From assembly GCA_964036045.1 (NCBI GenBank), contig OZ038378.1, forward strand, positions 171,809,285 to 171,873,284: a stretch of 64,000 bases of DNA, in the 5' to 3' direction. Position 1 is the stretch's first letter. Each line of letters starts with the position of its first letter. This DNA comes from Eutreptiella sp. 'Long Island Sound 2002' (taxonomy: Eukaryota; Euglenozoa; Euglenophyceae; Eutreptiales; Eutreptiaceae). This document shows positions 35,935 to 46,388 of this stretch, one piece after another. The translations under genes were made by a program, and so were the position numbers. The notes below the pieces were generated by a model, which worked only from the letters and a program-made list of their open reading frames with translations, made no database searches and had not been told where the DNA came from.

Positions 35935-38509
35935 CATATCTCTCGGGGACATCCGGTTTATGCCAACATGGAGCGAATTCGCAATTTTTCGGGGTTTTTT
36001 CAAGTTTTGGTCCAATGCACCAAAATTTCGTTCCGGAGGGGGGGGTATGTGTATGCTTTTTGAAATTTGTGAGAAAAGGCCGTTTCAGAAATGTATGGGT
36101 TGGGGGGGGTGGTAGGCGGTCACAGTTTTGAGCACAGAGCTGAACAAGAGACGACACACAGGACGGGGCACTGCTCCAGGGATCACTCATTATTCGGAAT
36201 TCGAGTCGCTGTCATTGTTGCCCCCCTCCACAAGGGCAGGGACTCCATTGGGGCACACATCCCCCTGCTTGTGACTGGGAACATATTTCTTCAGTTTTTC
36301 CCAATCCTGTAGCCTGCGTGCCTTGACTCGCACCCATCCTGTGTTCAAGGGCATGGCCCACAGGCCATCAGTTGTGAGGTTCACATTTCGCTGTTTCGTC
36401 AGCCGGACCTTGCGCCATGCGATGGCCTCACTGTACCCTGATTTCACCCAGACAAAGCCAGGATGGGCCTCAAGGTTTTCAGGGTCAGGTGTCTGGCCAA
36501 AATCCAGCCATTTTATTTTGTCATCTCTGATCAAAACAGGCTTCTGCTGATGGTCCAGGTGTCCGCTGGAAGACTTATATGCACCTTCCAGCCACTTGGA
36601 CCTACCCCAAAAATCGGTGCGCTTCAAGATGCGGAGTTTCCGCACAAACCGCTGTTTGTTTCGCACAACGTGCTGGATTGTTAGGCCAGCCATGTCTGTT
36701 AGACCGTAATAATAATCAATATTGTGCAGGGTGCGGTCCATGGCACGGGACGCTGCATCACACAAATTGTAAGAGTGGCCCTTGATAAAAACACACCATG
36801 TGATGCGATGGAACCAGCGCCACTGCACCAATTTGTCATACAAATTACAGAAGGCCCCGTTCAGAAATTCAGAGCAGCAACCGTCTGTATGGATAAACAG
36901 ATGGCCTGCCCCTGTGGAGCACCTGTACAGCTCTCCAATCAGGGCAGAAGCTGTCTCATTAAAGCCCTTACCGGCCACATACTCGGGCCAAACCAGTACA
37001 GTGTCAACACCCACAGTGGTGCGGTGCAGGACCAAACGGTGCGCTTTCAACTCCGCAGTGTACCACTTTTCCCCAACGGGCAGTTTCAATAAATTCAAAG
37101 CTTTGCTGTAATCCAGGACCATGTGCTCTGCCCGCTCAGGGAACCGAATCCCAGGAGTTGAAAATGTAGTGACTTTGGCTCCGCCCCAGGTCTGCATGCT
37201 GTACTGACCGTGGTACTTGTTCCGGTCATATCCTTCGCTGGCCAATCGCAAATGCGTGGCCTGCTCGTGGCGAAGTTTGGCCTGAAAACGGACAAAAAAA
37301 AAGCGCCACACAGTTTGGAGCACCCAAAAATCTAAGGACCGCAACGGCAGAGCATAACAACCTTCAAAGTAGGTGGGGCTGTTCGGATTTGAAGGTTGTA
37401 CAGCTCACATTCCGCGCATGTATCCTTCATCGGTGCTTGGTATCCCACTTGAATGTTTTCATGGTCCGCTGGGCCGTTTTCAACGAAATCTGGTGCTTGA
37501 AATCCGCTTTGCCCCGCTTTGCAAACTGATATGCTTCCTCTTTTTGGAGCCAGTGGATCCACACATTGTGTGGGGAGGCGCGACGTCCACCCATGGGAGC
37601 CAGATGCACCGTCTCAGTGCTGGCCCGAGCGGCGTCACTGAAACGGTTCTCAGTTTGTGGCAGTGCCTGCAGGAATTTCTCAAATTTTGCTTTGATGGCC
37701 GAGGTCCGCCGTACGTTGTCTGAACCCTGTTTTTGGGGACTCTTCATGGGACTCAGGGGGCTGTCAACGGCCGCGGCTACTTTGGCTTTGGCCACCCCCT
37801 CCACAACGATGGGCGAGATTTTAAAATAGTGGAGGAACTGTGTCTTGCAAATTTGTCGGCGCGACCCACGGTAGGGTACAAAGTACGTTGTCTTGTGTGC
37901 CCTCTTTCTGGTGTACTTCTGGCGACCTGCGTGTTTCACATCTTGCTCCAAATCGACGTCGATGCAGGTTGCTAGAAATTCGTGTTGCGAAGCCTTGGTG
38001 GGGTGAGTCTTTTTATCCCAAAACTGGGCTGCAAAAGCCGCGGCCTCAGTAGTGGATAAAATGTCGTGCTCTGTGTGGGTGCAAGCAGGTTGCTGCGAAC
38101 CACCTGTACGAGGCTTTTTTGCGGTGCTAGGGGTCCTCATGCAACTAACCTACACCCAGGTAGCACCCCCAGAGCGTGCTCTTTGCGAACCAAAGGTTGT
38201 TGCGGTGCATCCGGGGATGCAACAGCACGTGGCGTGAATTTGTATCCGGACATGGTGGCTGTCTGTTGACAAAAACAGCCAGCAAGCAACACAGGCACTG
38301 TCCAAAAAAGACAAAAATCTCAAACATACTATCAGTACAACATGCAGACCCAGGGTGTTCCAAATAGCCCTTTTCAAGGGCTTTCCGAATATACCCCACA
38401 TACCCCCCCCCCCTTTGGGAGACTCAGCGGGCACAAACGAGGCAACAATCACGGCGATCCCTGAAAACGCTCCATGTTGGCATATTCCTGACCGTCCCCG
38501 AGAGATATG
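35935..38509 (-). mobile_element. Complete 2.57-kb DNA transposon with 41/42-bp terminal inverted repeats
   Basis: Left end 35935-35975 reads CATATCTCTCGGGGAC, nine variable bases, then ATGCCAACATGGAGCG. The right end 38468-38509 is its inverse with the same 16-base blocks and a variable ten-base centre. The transposase gene fills the interior on the minus strand. No target-site duplication is evident beside the ends, which may reflect age or an atypical mechanism. A second copy with the same left end starts at 62974 (one change per block). Together they define a transposon family in this genome. Confidence 0.8.
36190..38140 (-). CDS. Transposase-like protein of the 36-kb transposon (frameshifted, one intron)
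   Basis: Exon 1 runs from ATG at 38138-38140 leftward. It carries QICKTQFLHYFKIS, then a spacer, then DTCAECELYNLQI (CxxC pair). Between KTFKW and YQAPMKDTC (near 37440) the frame shifts by one base, so this copy is probably inactive or has a sequence error. An 80-bp intron is inferred at 37361-37282 (AAG|GTTGTT ... CCGTTTTCAG|GCC), joining TAPPTLK to AKLRHEQATHLRLASEG in phase. Exon 2 carries the core HLFIHTDGCCSEFLNG, WCVFIKGHSYNLCDAA: the D...GHSxNxxD arrangement of DUF7869-type proteins. The tail ends in an acidic DNDSDSNSE. Comparison with the 63-kb copy shows a CAG-to-TAG change and a one-base loss just upstream of the ATG, so the true N-terminus was longer. Confidence 0.65.
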
Positions 38510-39055
38510 GCGTCCCCACTGCAAAAATTTACTCGGGCGGTCGCATACGTACACTCCAAGGCAGTTGTGCATGACACCTTCAAGCATCCTGCTCCCACCT
38601 GTCTACCTGCCAAGGCATCTATTTGCCCCTTCTTCCACACCCTTGGATTCAATGCAACTCACCCCTTTCTGAATATGACCAACAACCAGTGCCACAGGTC
38701 CACAGGGGAGTAGAGGCCTTTCCCCCAGGTAGGGGGGGGGGGTGACCCAGTCTGTGCAGCGACCCCCCCCCCCCCTTTTGAAAGTTAGTCGATACGATGA
38801 ATCTATTGTGCAGCCCCAATGCTCCAACCTGTGCTGTAAATGTCATGAATTGCCCTTGCACAGTGGACGCAATGCACCTATTGGGCTATTAGGGCAGCCC
38901 GAGCACCCATTGTCATCCCCCCCCCCCCCCCATCGGGGGCCAATTTCCCCAATTTTCTGCCTCGATTTGTTGGATTCTTGGTGCCCTGTTAATAATTGAC
39001 AGTTCTTAGTGTCCACACGTTTTACTTCTTGTGTGGACAGGCCGCTTTTACATTC
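38510..39055. other. Stretch without a supportable gene
   Basis: Contains a G10 (38730-38739) and C13 (38763-38775) pair facing each other and a C14 run at 38918-38931. No gene recognised. Confidence 0.4.
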
Positions 39056-39484
39056 ATGGCCTGTCATATTTGTGGTTGCAAATGCTCCCGCTTGCAGGCA
39101 GTGTCAGATCTTGCACCTTCTGTTCAAGCCCAAGTAGCACGACACCATTCTCAACTGCCAACAGATGCTGAACTATGTTCAGTCTGCATACGTTACTGTC
39201 ACCCATATCAAATCTTTGTTGCCAAACCTCTCGCTGCAATTCTGACGAACACGGTAAACACGGGCACAGTGACCTCTTGTGACCTCTGCCACCAATTCCA
39301 CCGGTACCATGATATCTGCTACAAATTCTCGAGTTCTTGCACCGTATTAAGCACAAGCATTGCGACTGGTGCAGCTACTGCCACAATTGCAGCTACTACA
39401 ACTAGTGCAACGGCTACAACCCGTGCGATTACCGCCAGTGCAATTTCTCGGGCTGTGAAGAAGTCCAAACCAAATTTAGCTTAA
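39056..39484 (+). CDS. Cys-rich putative zinc-binding protein (142 aa)
   Basis: Start at ATG 39056. The N-terminus MACHICGCKCSRLQAVSDLA, a spacer, then ELCSVCIRYCHPY and TSCDLCHQFHRYHDICYKF give several CxxC pairs suitable for zinc binding. The second half is a Thr/Ala/Ser-rich low-complexity stretch ending in ISRAVKKSKPNLA and a TAA. The pattern of a short zinc module at the very N-terminus resembles DNA-binding modules of transposon or transcription factor proteins. It may be only the first exon. No named family is claimed. Confidence 0.45.
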   Translation: MACHICGCKCSRLQAVSDLAPSVQAQVARHHSQLPTDAELCSVCIRYCHPYQIFVAKPLAAILTNTVNTGTVTSCDLCHQFHRYHDICYKFSSSCTVLSTSIATGAATATIAATTTSATATTRAITASAISRAVKKSKPNLA

Positions 39485-40349
39485 AAAAGAGGAGGACACC
39501 ATGGAATGGGCAAAATAATTTCTTAGATGAAACAAAATTTCCATCAGGTTGAGCACCACGGCACGTGATAAAAATATTCACAGGTGGATTGGAACAAGCA
39601 CTAGGAAGTTGTTTTGCCAAAAATTATGCCGAAAATCCGCTGAAAGTAGTCCCCCATTTTGTTGCCCCAGTTTGTTAGAAAATTCCTCGCAATTTGGGGG
39701 GGAGAGGGGTGCATTATTTGGCTTGGTTGTGGGACAAAGTCTGAATGTGTTCGCCAATTACCACTCAAAGATGGTTGCCATGTGGTGTTGCAAATTTCCA
39801 CCCTATGGGGGATGGTGTGAGTTGGTTGCTTTGCCCATTCCGCTATTGCTAGTTGCATGTCACTTCATAATATGTATCCCTTGATGGCAGGCACATTGTG
39901 TGCATCGCACGCATGTATTGATGTAACTCTCCCACGGTTCTCCCCACTTCCCCTCCCTCATGTCACCTATTTCTCACAGTATTTTTCATTTCGTTATGGA
40001 AGGTGTCTTTGAAGATGTTTATCCAGTGGGTTGAAGAATCTCTACGATAAATTCTTTTCATGTTCTTGCATGTTGCGGGACAACCCATGGAGATGGGGAT
40101 GCAAATATATGAGGAATGTGGGTGAGTAGCATATGGACAAGAACCACAACAATTGGGTGCATACATGGGCATCTTCATGCTTGTGCCTTGGGTTTGGGAA
40201 CTACTAGGGCACTTGGACTTCGTTTGGTAATGTGTGCTTCGTTGGCAACTAGTTTTTGTGGGCATTTGTAAGCAGGGCAATTTGGATGCTTTTTTGGGAG
40301 GCTTCAAGAGCGGTTGCACAAGTTGCTACTAGTGGTTGGAAAAGGGCTG
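39485..40349. other. Stretch without a supportable gene
   Basis: A coding-like frame around 39690-39850 (NVFANYHSKMVAMWCCKFPP) has no boundaries that can be trusted. Otherwise nothing is recognised. Confidence 0.3.
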
Positions 40350-41000
40350 GGTGGACAGGGTCTACCGGGCAAATTCCAATATTTTGCCAAAATATTTAAT
40401 TCCAGAGTGTTTTTTTCTGAGCGCAAAAAAAACAAGAAACGCAAAAATTTGAAATAATTCTGCCGTTCGGGACACAGGATTTCGCAAAAAAAAATAGGTT
40501 AATTAAATAAATAATTCGGAGAGTGTAGGGTTTGTACTATTTGTGAACAATGGTACAGGTATGATGCAAGGACCCTTGTTGCTTCCCCTATCTGCCCCGA
40601 CCGCAGATGACCGCAGATGATAGTGTTAAAGTCCAGTAAGGTTTTGATGAGAGTTCTGTGTGTATTCTTCATGTTGTGACACACTTTGTTGTGCATGGAA
40701 CAAATTTATTTCATCAGGTGGACAACTGCAAGACAACTGATAAGTTTGGTCCCTGCAAGATTTGAAGCAAACAGCAGCATTGAGGACACAGTATCAAACG
40801 CAAAATGGTAGTCGGACAAAAATTAATCGCAAAAAATAAATTTATTTTATGGGTGGAATACACAGTTTTTGGCTCGCAAATTCAAAATAATCGCCAAAAT
40901 AAATTATTTTTTGGGCTATTTAGTGGCAAAAACAAAAATTTTGCTAAATATTAATTGTTTTTTTTCCCGCAAAATATTCGTATTTCAAAAATATTCATAT
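40350..41000. repeat. AT-rich island with GCAAAA/AAATATTT words
   Basis: Base composition drops sharply here: many TTAATTAAATAAATAA, AAAATAAATTTATTTT and CGCAAAAATTT words. Several are partial palindromes. A 10-bp word (ACCGCAGATG) is doubled at 40600-40620. No gene. Confidence 0.6.
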
Positions 41001-41220
41001 TTGCCCGGTAGCGGCGACAAAACAGGTAGGGGCTGTTGAGGTCACATGGAAGTGGTTGGGGTGAATAAGATTTGGCATGGGCGCGCGGCCAAATTGGTTT
41101 TAGACGAGGTGCCGCAATTCCGGTTTTCTTTTGTGTGGGGGTTGGGGTGATACACAACAAACTGGCTTTCTGATGTTCATGTGTAACGGAGTACAGCATT
41201 TTTTGGCATTAAGGGTGCAA

Positions 41221-41366
41221 ATAATCAACAGACGCTGGAGTGCAGCTGAAGGATCCGACCACTGCCCAAAATATGTTCCAGAGGTTGTGGGTTTGAACCC
41301 CAGGTATGACACCAATGGTTGAAAACATGCAGTCCTGCACTGGTGTGTCACCTAGTGCTCTTTAGA
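41221..41366 (+). other. tRNA-like T-arm (possible SINE head)
   Basis: TGGG-TTTGAAC-CCCA at about 41289-41303 forms a perfect four-pair T-arm with a seven-base loop. An A-box-like TGGAGTGCAGCTGAAGG lies ~45 bases upstream. No full cloverleaf. It is followed by unique sequence and then a 13-bp minisatellite, an arrangement reminiscent of a tRNA-derived SINE with a simple tail. Confidence 0.3.
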
Positions 41367-41466
41367 CCCTATTACACCACCCTATTACACCACCCTATTA
41401 TACCATCCTATTACACCATCCTATTACACCATCCTATTACACCATTCTATTACACCACCCTATTAC
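41367..41466. repeat. 13-bp minisatellite (CCTATTACACCAT), about 7.5 copies
   Basis: Regular units with C/T and C/A variants between 41367 and 41466. Confidence 0.9.
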
Positions 41467-41703
41467 TCAAGTGCATCCCTCGGCGTGGGGAATCGGCCAA
41501 TGAAGTGGGGTTGACACACGGTGCACACAAGGCAGTGGATGGACGGTGCAAGAAGATCCATGGCTGCTGAGATGACTGCCAGTGACGTGACTGTGCAGTC
41601 CGAAGAGCAGTCTGCAAGCTGAATGTGGCACAAAACCAGGCATTGCTGACGATCTTCCACATAAGGCTCCTTTACTACGCCGACTACCGACAACAATTTT
41701 CAG

Positions 41704-41928
41704 TCTGCAACGAAAAAGGCATCTGATTTTCTGGGAACCGTCCCTCCCCTGTACGACCGCACTGCTGTGAGTGTCTCTGTGATGCACTTTGTTCAGGGGG
41801 ATCCAGAAGTGGATGTGCTGAACCATGCCACGTGGACGTACAGCAGCTCAGGGGACTGCCGCTCCATTGAAAACTGCAACTCCAAGCCCTCTCCAGAGGA
41901 GCTTGAGGCCCAGTACGAATGGGTGTGA
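41704..41928 (+). CDS. Probable terminal exon (74 codons), unknown protein
   Basis: A strong acceptor (CAACAATTTTCAG) opens a frame SATKKASDFLGTVPPLYDRT, AVSVSVMHFVQGDPEVDVLN, HATWTYSSSGDCRSIENCNS, KPSPEELEAQYEWV to TGA at 41926-41928. Balanced composition and GC-rich third positions support coding. A GTGTGA overlapping the stop could alternatively serve as a donor. Extracellular-like Cys and Ser content, but no known domain. Confidence 0.5.
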   Translation, partial: SATKKASDFLGTVPPLYDRTAVSVSVMHFVQGDPEVDVLNHATWTYSSSGDCRSIENCNSKPSPEELEAQYEWV

Positions 41929-42601
41929 CCCTCGTTGCATGTCTTCCCCTCTCCCCAGGGTAGAACTTGCTTGGCCACAGCAGGCTTTTCCGGGAGGCTG
42001 CTGCGGTTGCACACGCTTGTGTGTGCATGCCCGAAACACACAAATGGTCCATCATCCCCTGAAGTAACCCATACATGGTCTTTGAAGGCGGCCCTACCCA
42101 CCGAGGGCAGACTGTGAAGGGCATGTCCGCATACAGCCTCGGCCAACCCAAAATTTCCCCTGCCCCGCCCCCTCCGGCCCAGATTACTCCAGATGCCAAA
42201 AGGCTGATATGCCGAACGTAAACGTGGTTCATAGCTGTTGTACCGAACAGGTGATCCGGAGGCTGACACCCACCATCCACCACACCCACTGACCCATGGT
42301 GTACTGGTTGAAGAACCGTGATTTCAAGGCATGAAAATGCTGTGCATTTGGGGCAAGGATGTGCTTAGTGTTCGGCCTACGGGACGGGGGGGGGGGGGCG
42401 TGTTATGGTCTTTGGGTGCTGAGGGGTTCTCCTGCAATGCTGCTGTTGTGTTCCCATTTCACATTCACTCACTGTTTGCTACGTCTCCACGCGAAATTTG
42501 GCTTTGGAGAGCCAAAGCATCCGACTCACCAAGGCCCTAGACCCCTCCCTCCCTCCCTCCCTCCCCCGCCACGATTTTTCTCACATAGCTTCTAGCTGCA
42601 G

Positions 42602-43000
42602 TCTGATGGCCTGGCGAAAGGTGTTGGCCAGAGTGGCCATGCTGATCACCATTTGTGCCATGCTATACCATGGCACACATGGTAGGTTCGAATGCATTTT
42701 ATACTTGGAGCCCCCTCTCTCAAAGAAAAACAAAAGTGTCCGTCACTGGAAGAACATTCACGCGGATTCACGTGACTTTCGGCCCATCAAGCAGACATCT
42801 ATGGAATCCTGCCTGTGACGCAGCCATCCAAATCTCTGCTTCCCCCCCTCCCCCCCCCCGTACCCTTTCCAGGGGTGACCTGGCGCAATCCTTTGTAATG
42901 TGCCCCCCGCTTTTCTGCAGGTATATCTATTCTCATTGCGTGCTGCACTGGTTTTGCATTTCTAGTCACCTGCCTCTTGCTACCATTTGCCATTATTTGA
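42602..43000 (+). CDS. Two phase-matched exons encoding two membrane segments
   Basis: Exon 42602-42681 has acceptor AGCTGCAG and donor ATG|GTAGGT and reads LMAWRKVLARVAMLITICAM, LYHGTH. Exon 42921-43000 has acceptor TTTTCTGCAG and reads ISILIACCTGFAFLVTCLLL, PFAII, then TGA. The first ends one base into a codon and the second begins with the two bases that complete a glycine, so the join is in phase. Both halves are hydrophobic enough to span a membrane. The product would be the C-terminus of a membrane protein. The 239-bp intron holds a C-rich block. No family recognised. Confidence 0.5.
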
Positions 43001-44705
43001 GTCAAAGTGTTGAAGTTTCTCTTCGTTTTTTTTTCGTACCGTAGAATGCGTGGTATCGCCCAATGGCACAATAGCAATACCCTTGGGTTGGGCAAGACAT
43101 TGAAACAGGGTGGGTGCACCAAGAATGGGTTTGGCAGCCATGTGGTACATGCGTTGTTGCCATGTTGTCAACATGTTTTGCTCAGCCCTCCTGATTTAAA
43201 ATGCAACCATTCCGCTTGTATGCATGCTCTTTGAAACAGTGGCCACAACTTCAAACATCAGATGTGTAGCTGCAACATATGGTTGATGGAACCTGTGACG
43301 ACACTTTCTTAAGCATGGAATAGCAGGATTGGTGGGTACTTGCACATTACACACACACTCTCTCTTTCTTTCTGCTAGAGGTGTTGGCCCACATGGGGTC
43401 AAAGGTTTCAAATGGGGGCAGCGGGAAGGCCATGCACCATATCGCACCTGGCACCGCACTAGGGCAGACCTTAATGAAAATTGGCAGGAAACCCTGCCTG
43501 GCTCCAGTGTGCCTGCTGCTGAACAGAGCACTGGCTGTCCAGCAACTGTCAATTCAGGGCCAAAGGGCGTCAGTCGACACTTGAAGACTATCGGCTGACT
43601 GCCAACCACTGTCTGTTAAACCAAATGATCTCGAGCTGTCCTACAAAAGGCGAATTGGAGTGAGGGGGGTTCCAGTCCTCTTAACAAAGAACAAGACAAA
43701 AAAACTGAGGGAGTGGCCTGGCGCAACACATGTGGGCTTAGTGGTTGAATGAAGATTCTTGAAGGTTAGCGTTAAATGATCAACGTAAACTCCGTGTGGT
43801 CAGACTTGCAAAATCGATGGGCAGAATGCCTCCAGAGTATATTTCGGGTGTGAAAGAAAACTTCGAGGACCTTGAAAAGCTGCCCCTCTAAGAGGAGGAG
43901 AAGGAGGACCGTCCTGTATGTTTCAATTGAAGCTCATTTTCAAATCATCTCACCCTTCTTGGTGCACCTTCCCACACTTTGAAGAGGACGAGCACGCTCC
44001 ACCATAGAGCCCCCCCGAACGAGTTTGAAGTGGGCAGAGGGCAACGAAATGTCCAGTGGAACGGAAGCTAGAAGGGGGATGTCCGTTGGTGCAAGATGAA
44101 AATGAGCACACCGAACTGGGTGGGGCCGTTTTTTTTTTTTTTTGCCTCATGCATCACCCAATTTGACACAACTTCCTGCTCATCGCCCGCGATGCGCATT
44201 GGCTGTAACCGTGTTGTATTGTGGACATTTGCACAATGTTGTGCCATGCAGTATGATAAGGTTGTCTTCATATACAATAGGAGGAAGCACACAATGTGGT
44301 TGCTGCATGGGCAATGAGCTGATTTCTTTGCCAGGGTGTTCCACCACAGTCTAGATGGTTTACTGCAACAATCAAATACTATCAAAGTAAACAGGGCGTG
44401 CGCCTCTTGCTATGCACAAGCACCTGGGTGGAACATGTCACACGGTCTCCACAACAACTGCACATGGTGGCCATCGAAAGGCCTTCCTATCCCCTTGCAT
44501 TGCAGTGAGCGGGAATAGTGGAAATGGGTGGTGGGGCTGCGGGTTTGTTGACCTCTGCCAGGAGAGCTACAGCTGATTCTGGGTCGTTCTCCACAAGCTT
44601 GGCTGGGTTTGCATGAATACCTTGGACCCACACAGCATGCGCAGTAAAATGTTGTGCCCATTGTCCCTGGACAGGTGGTCTATTGCACACACACTATCTG
44701 CACAG
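43001..44705. other. Stretch with one possible exon
   Basis: After TTTCTTTCTGCTAG a segment 43379-43590 is open in two frames (one reading GVGPHGVKGFKWGQREGHAP, the other VLAHMGSKVSNGGSGKAMHH), so the frame cannot be chosen. T16 at 44128-44143. Otherwise nothing recognised. Confidence 0.3.
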
Positions 44706-44826
44706 GTGCGCGCACGGGAGGAGTACGCCATCTCTGAGTGCCTAGCAATGGAACGATGGCTTGTATTCTTTTTGCATGGGAGAGAGTCCGAGAAGGGGAA
44801 AGCGGCCCTGAAGGTTCATGTGCACG
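44706..44826 (+). CDS. Strong internal exon, unknown protein
   Basis: Acceptor ATCTGCACAG, donor CACG|GTAAGG. Reads VRAREEYAISECLAMERWLV, FFLHGRESEKGKAALKVHVH in phase 0, ending one base into the next codon. Clearly protein-like (amphipathic helix then basic strand). It probably belongs to the same gene as the exons at 45.85-46.39 kb. Confidence 0.6.
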
Positions 44827-45851
44827 GTAAGGGTGCGGGTGCGCGTGCTGGTGTTTGTGTGCAGGTGGGGCAAGGCAGAGTTCCACGGAACAAATGGGCA
44901 CCCCCCCCCCCCCTCCCCTGACACCACCACCCCGACTACTCCCCCTTCAGGAAAAACCTCTGCGCATCAGCAGCAGTGCGAAGAAAATGGCCCACCCAGG
45001 CCTACCCGCTCCACGATGGATCAATGTCCCATCAATCAACAGAACACTGCCCTGCATCTGCTGAACCAAATGCCAGGTGTTTGAGGCATGGTACCCATGG
45101 CTTGTGTCGGGTGCAATCTGCAAGGATTTTTCAAGTGGGTCATCCTGCAGTGACACAAACACCACTGTTGCAGGTGCAACCATGTGGCACGGTGGCACTA
45201 GGAGAGTGCAGTGTAGAGATAAAGTACGCACACATCAATGACCAAGGACATTGAGGTGTGAATATATAAGCTGGCTAGTCGCACGCGCAGGTTCGCAGCT
45301 TTTGGTTGTTGTGTTCACCTGCAGTACTGGAAGCAGGTTTGTTCACTGTATGCTGAATCTTGATTGCAGTGTCGTAGGTGCTTATGTGCATGATGATCGC
45401 CCTAGAGTACCACCCTGTCTGACCATCACGGCCACTCCTTCCTGAATACTCTGCAGCAACAGCATTTTGGACTTTAACAGGTCCATGCCCTCTTTAAGGC
45501 TGCAATGCTACCCCCACGCAGTCTCTAAGACGTGCCGCTCCAAGGAGATCCGGTACTGGACCAAGAGGACCAATTTGGCAGGGCACAGCAAAAGGGCGGC
45601 TGCCCTCTTTAAGACAAGCAACCTGAACCTGAATAGGCCCGTGCCCTCTCCAAGACAGCTCCCTCCAGCACACGAGCGGCTTGGACCTGAATAGAGGCAT
45701 CTCCACGACCCCGCGACCTCACGTGCACACCTGCCACCCACAACCACTGCCCCCCCCCCCCCCCCACCGATTCCCCGTTTCTCGAGGCAACCCCCCCCCT
45801 CCCTCCAGACACCCAGAAACCAGCGCTCATTTCGTCACCCTCTGGGCCAGA

Positions 45852-46388
45852 GGAGCTGCACGCGCGCGGATCCCTTGCGCTCTGCCCAGGGAGAGCGTGC
45901 CAACAAATTTCCCGTCGGCACGTGCCGAGCACCTCAACACCAAGCACCACACACCCGTCCAGGCGACCTTTTTCACAGACCCCGCATACTCCAAACTGTA
46001 CTCGGTCGCGTCTGTCCAGACATAATTTGGGTGTGGAGAGGGGTCACCGATGGGTGCCACAGGGGGTTGGCTGCCTCCCGCTGAGCTTCTGTTCTTCTGT
46101 TCGGTCGGTGTGGCTGTACCAGGCAGCATCCCTGACCCCCTTTCCACTGCACAGGACGCGGACGACCACGCCGCACGCCTCGAGAGCATGGTGCGGCAGC
46201 TGTGGGCCAAGGTCGACGCGTCGGTCATGAAGGCGGTCGCCGGCGACAAGAAGAGCGAGGCGTACGATGGCATGGCCTCTCTGCTGGAGACCAAGATCGC
46301 GCAACTGGAGCAGGAGCTGCGGGCGAAGGACAAGCTGATCCGCGAGCTGTCCACCGCCGAGCCCCCGTCCCCCGTGTGGCTCCAGTGA
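45852..46388 (+). CDS. Last two exons of a gene ending in a coiled coil
   Basis: The upstream exon (about 45852 to about 46006-46015) reads RESVPTNFPSARAEHLNTKH, HTPVQATFFTDPAYSKLYS with strongly GC-biased third positions; two possible donors (TCG|GTCGCG and TCT|GTCCAG) both leave phase 0. The terminal exon 46155-46388 follows CACTGCACAG and reads DADDHAARLESMVRQLWAKV, DASVMKAVAGDKKSEAYDGM, ASLLETKIAQLEQELRAKDK, LIRELSTAEPPSPVWLQ, stop. The heptad pattern (LLETKIAQLEQELRAKDKLI) predicts a C-terminal coiled coil. Coding bias is the strongest in the window. Function unknown; a cytoplasmic or cytoskeletal scaffold is only a guess. Confidence 0.65.

Noticed and set aside
44128-44143. Minus-strand retroposed insertion with poly(T)
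   Set aside because: No matching duplication found on either side within several hundred bases.
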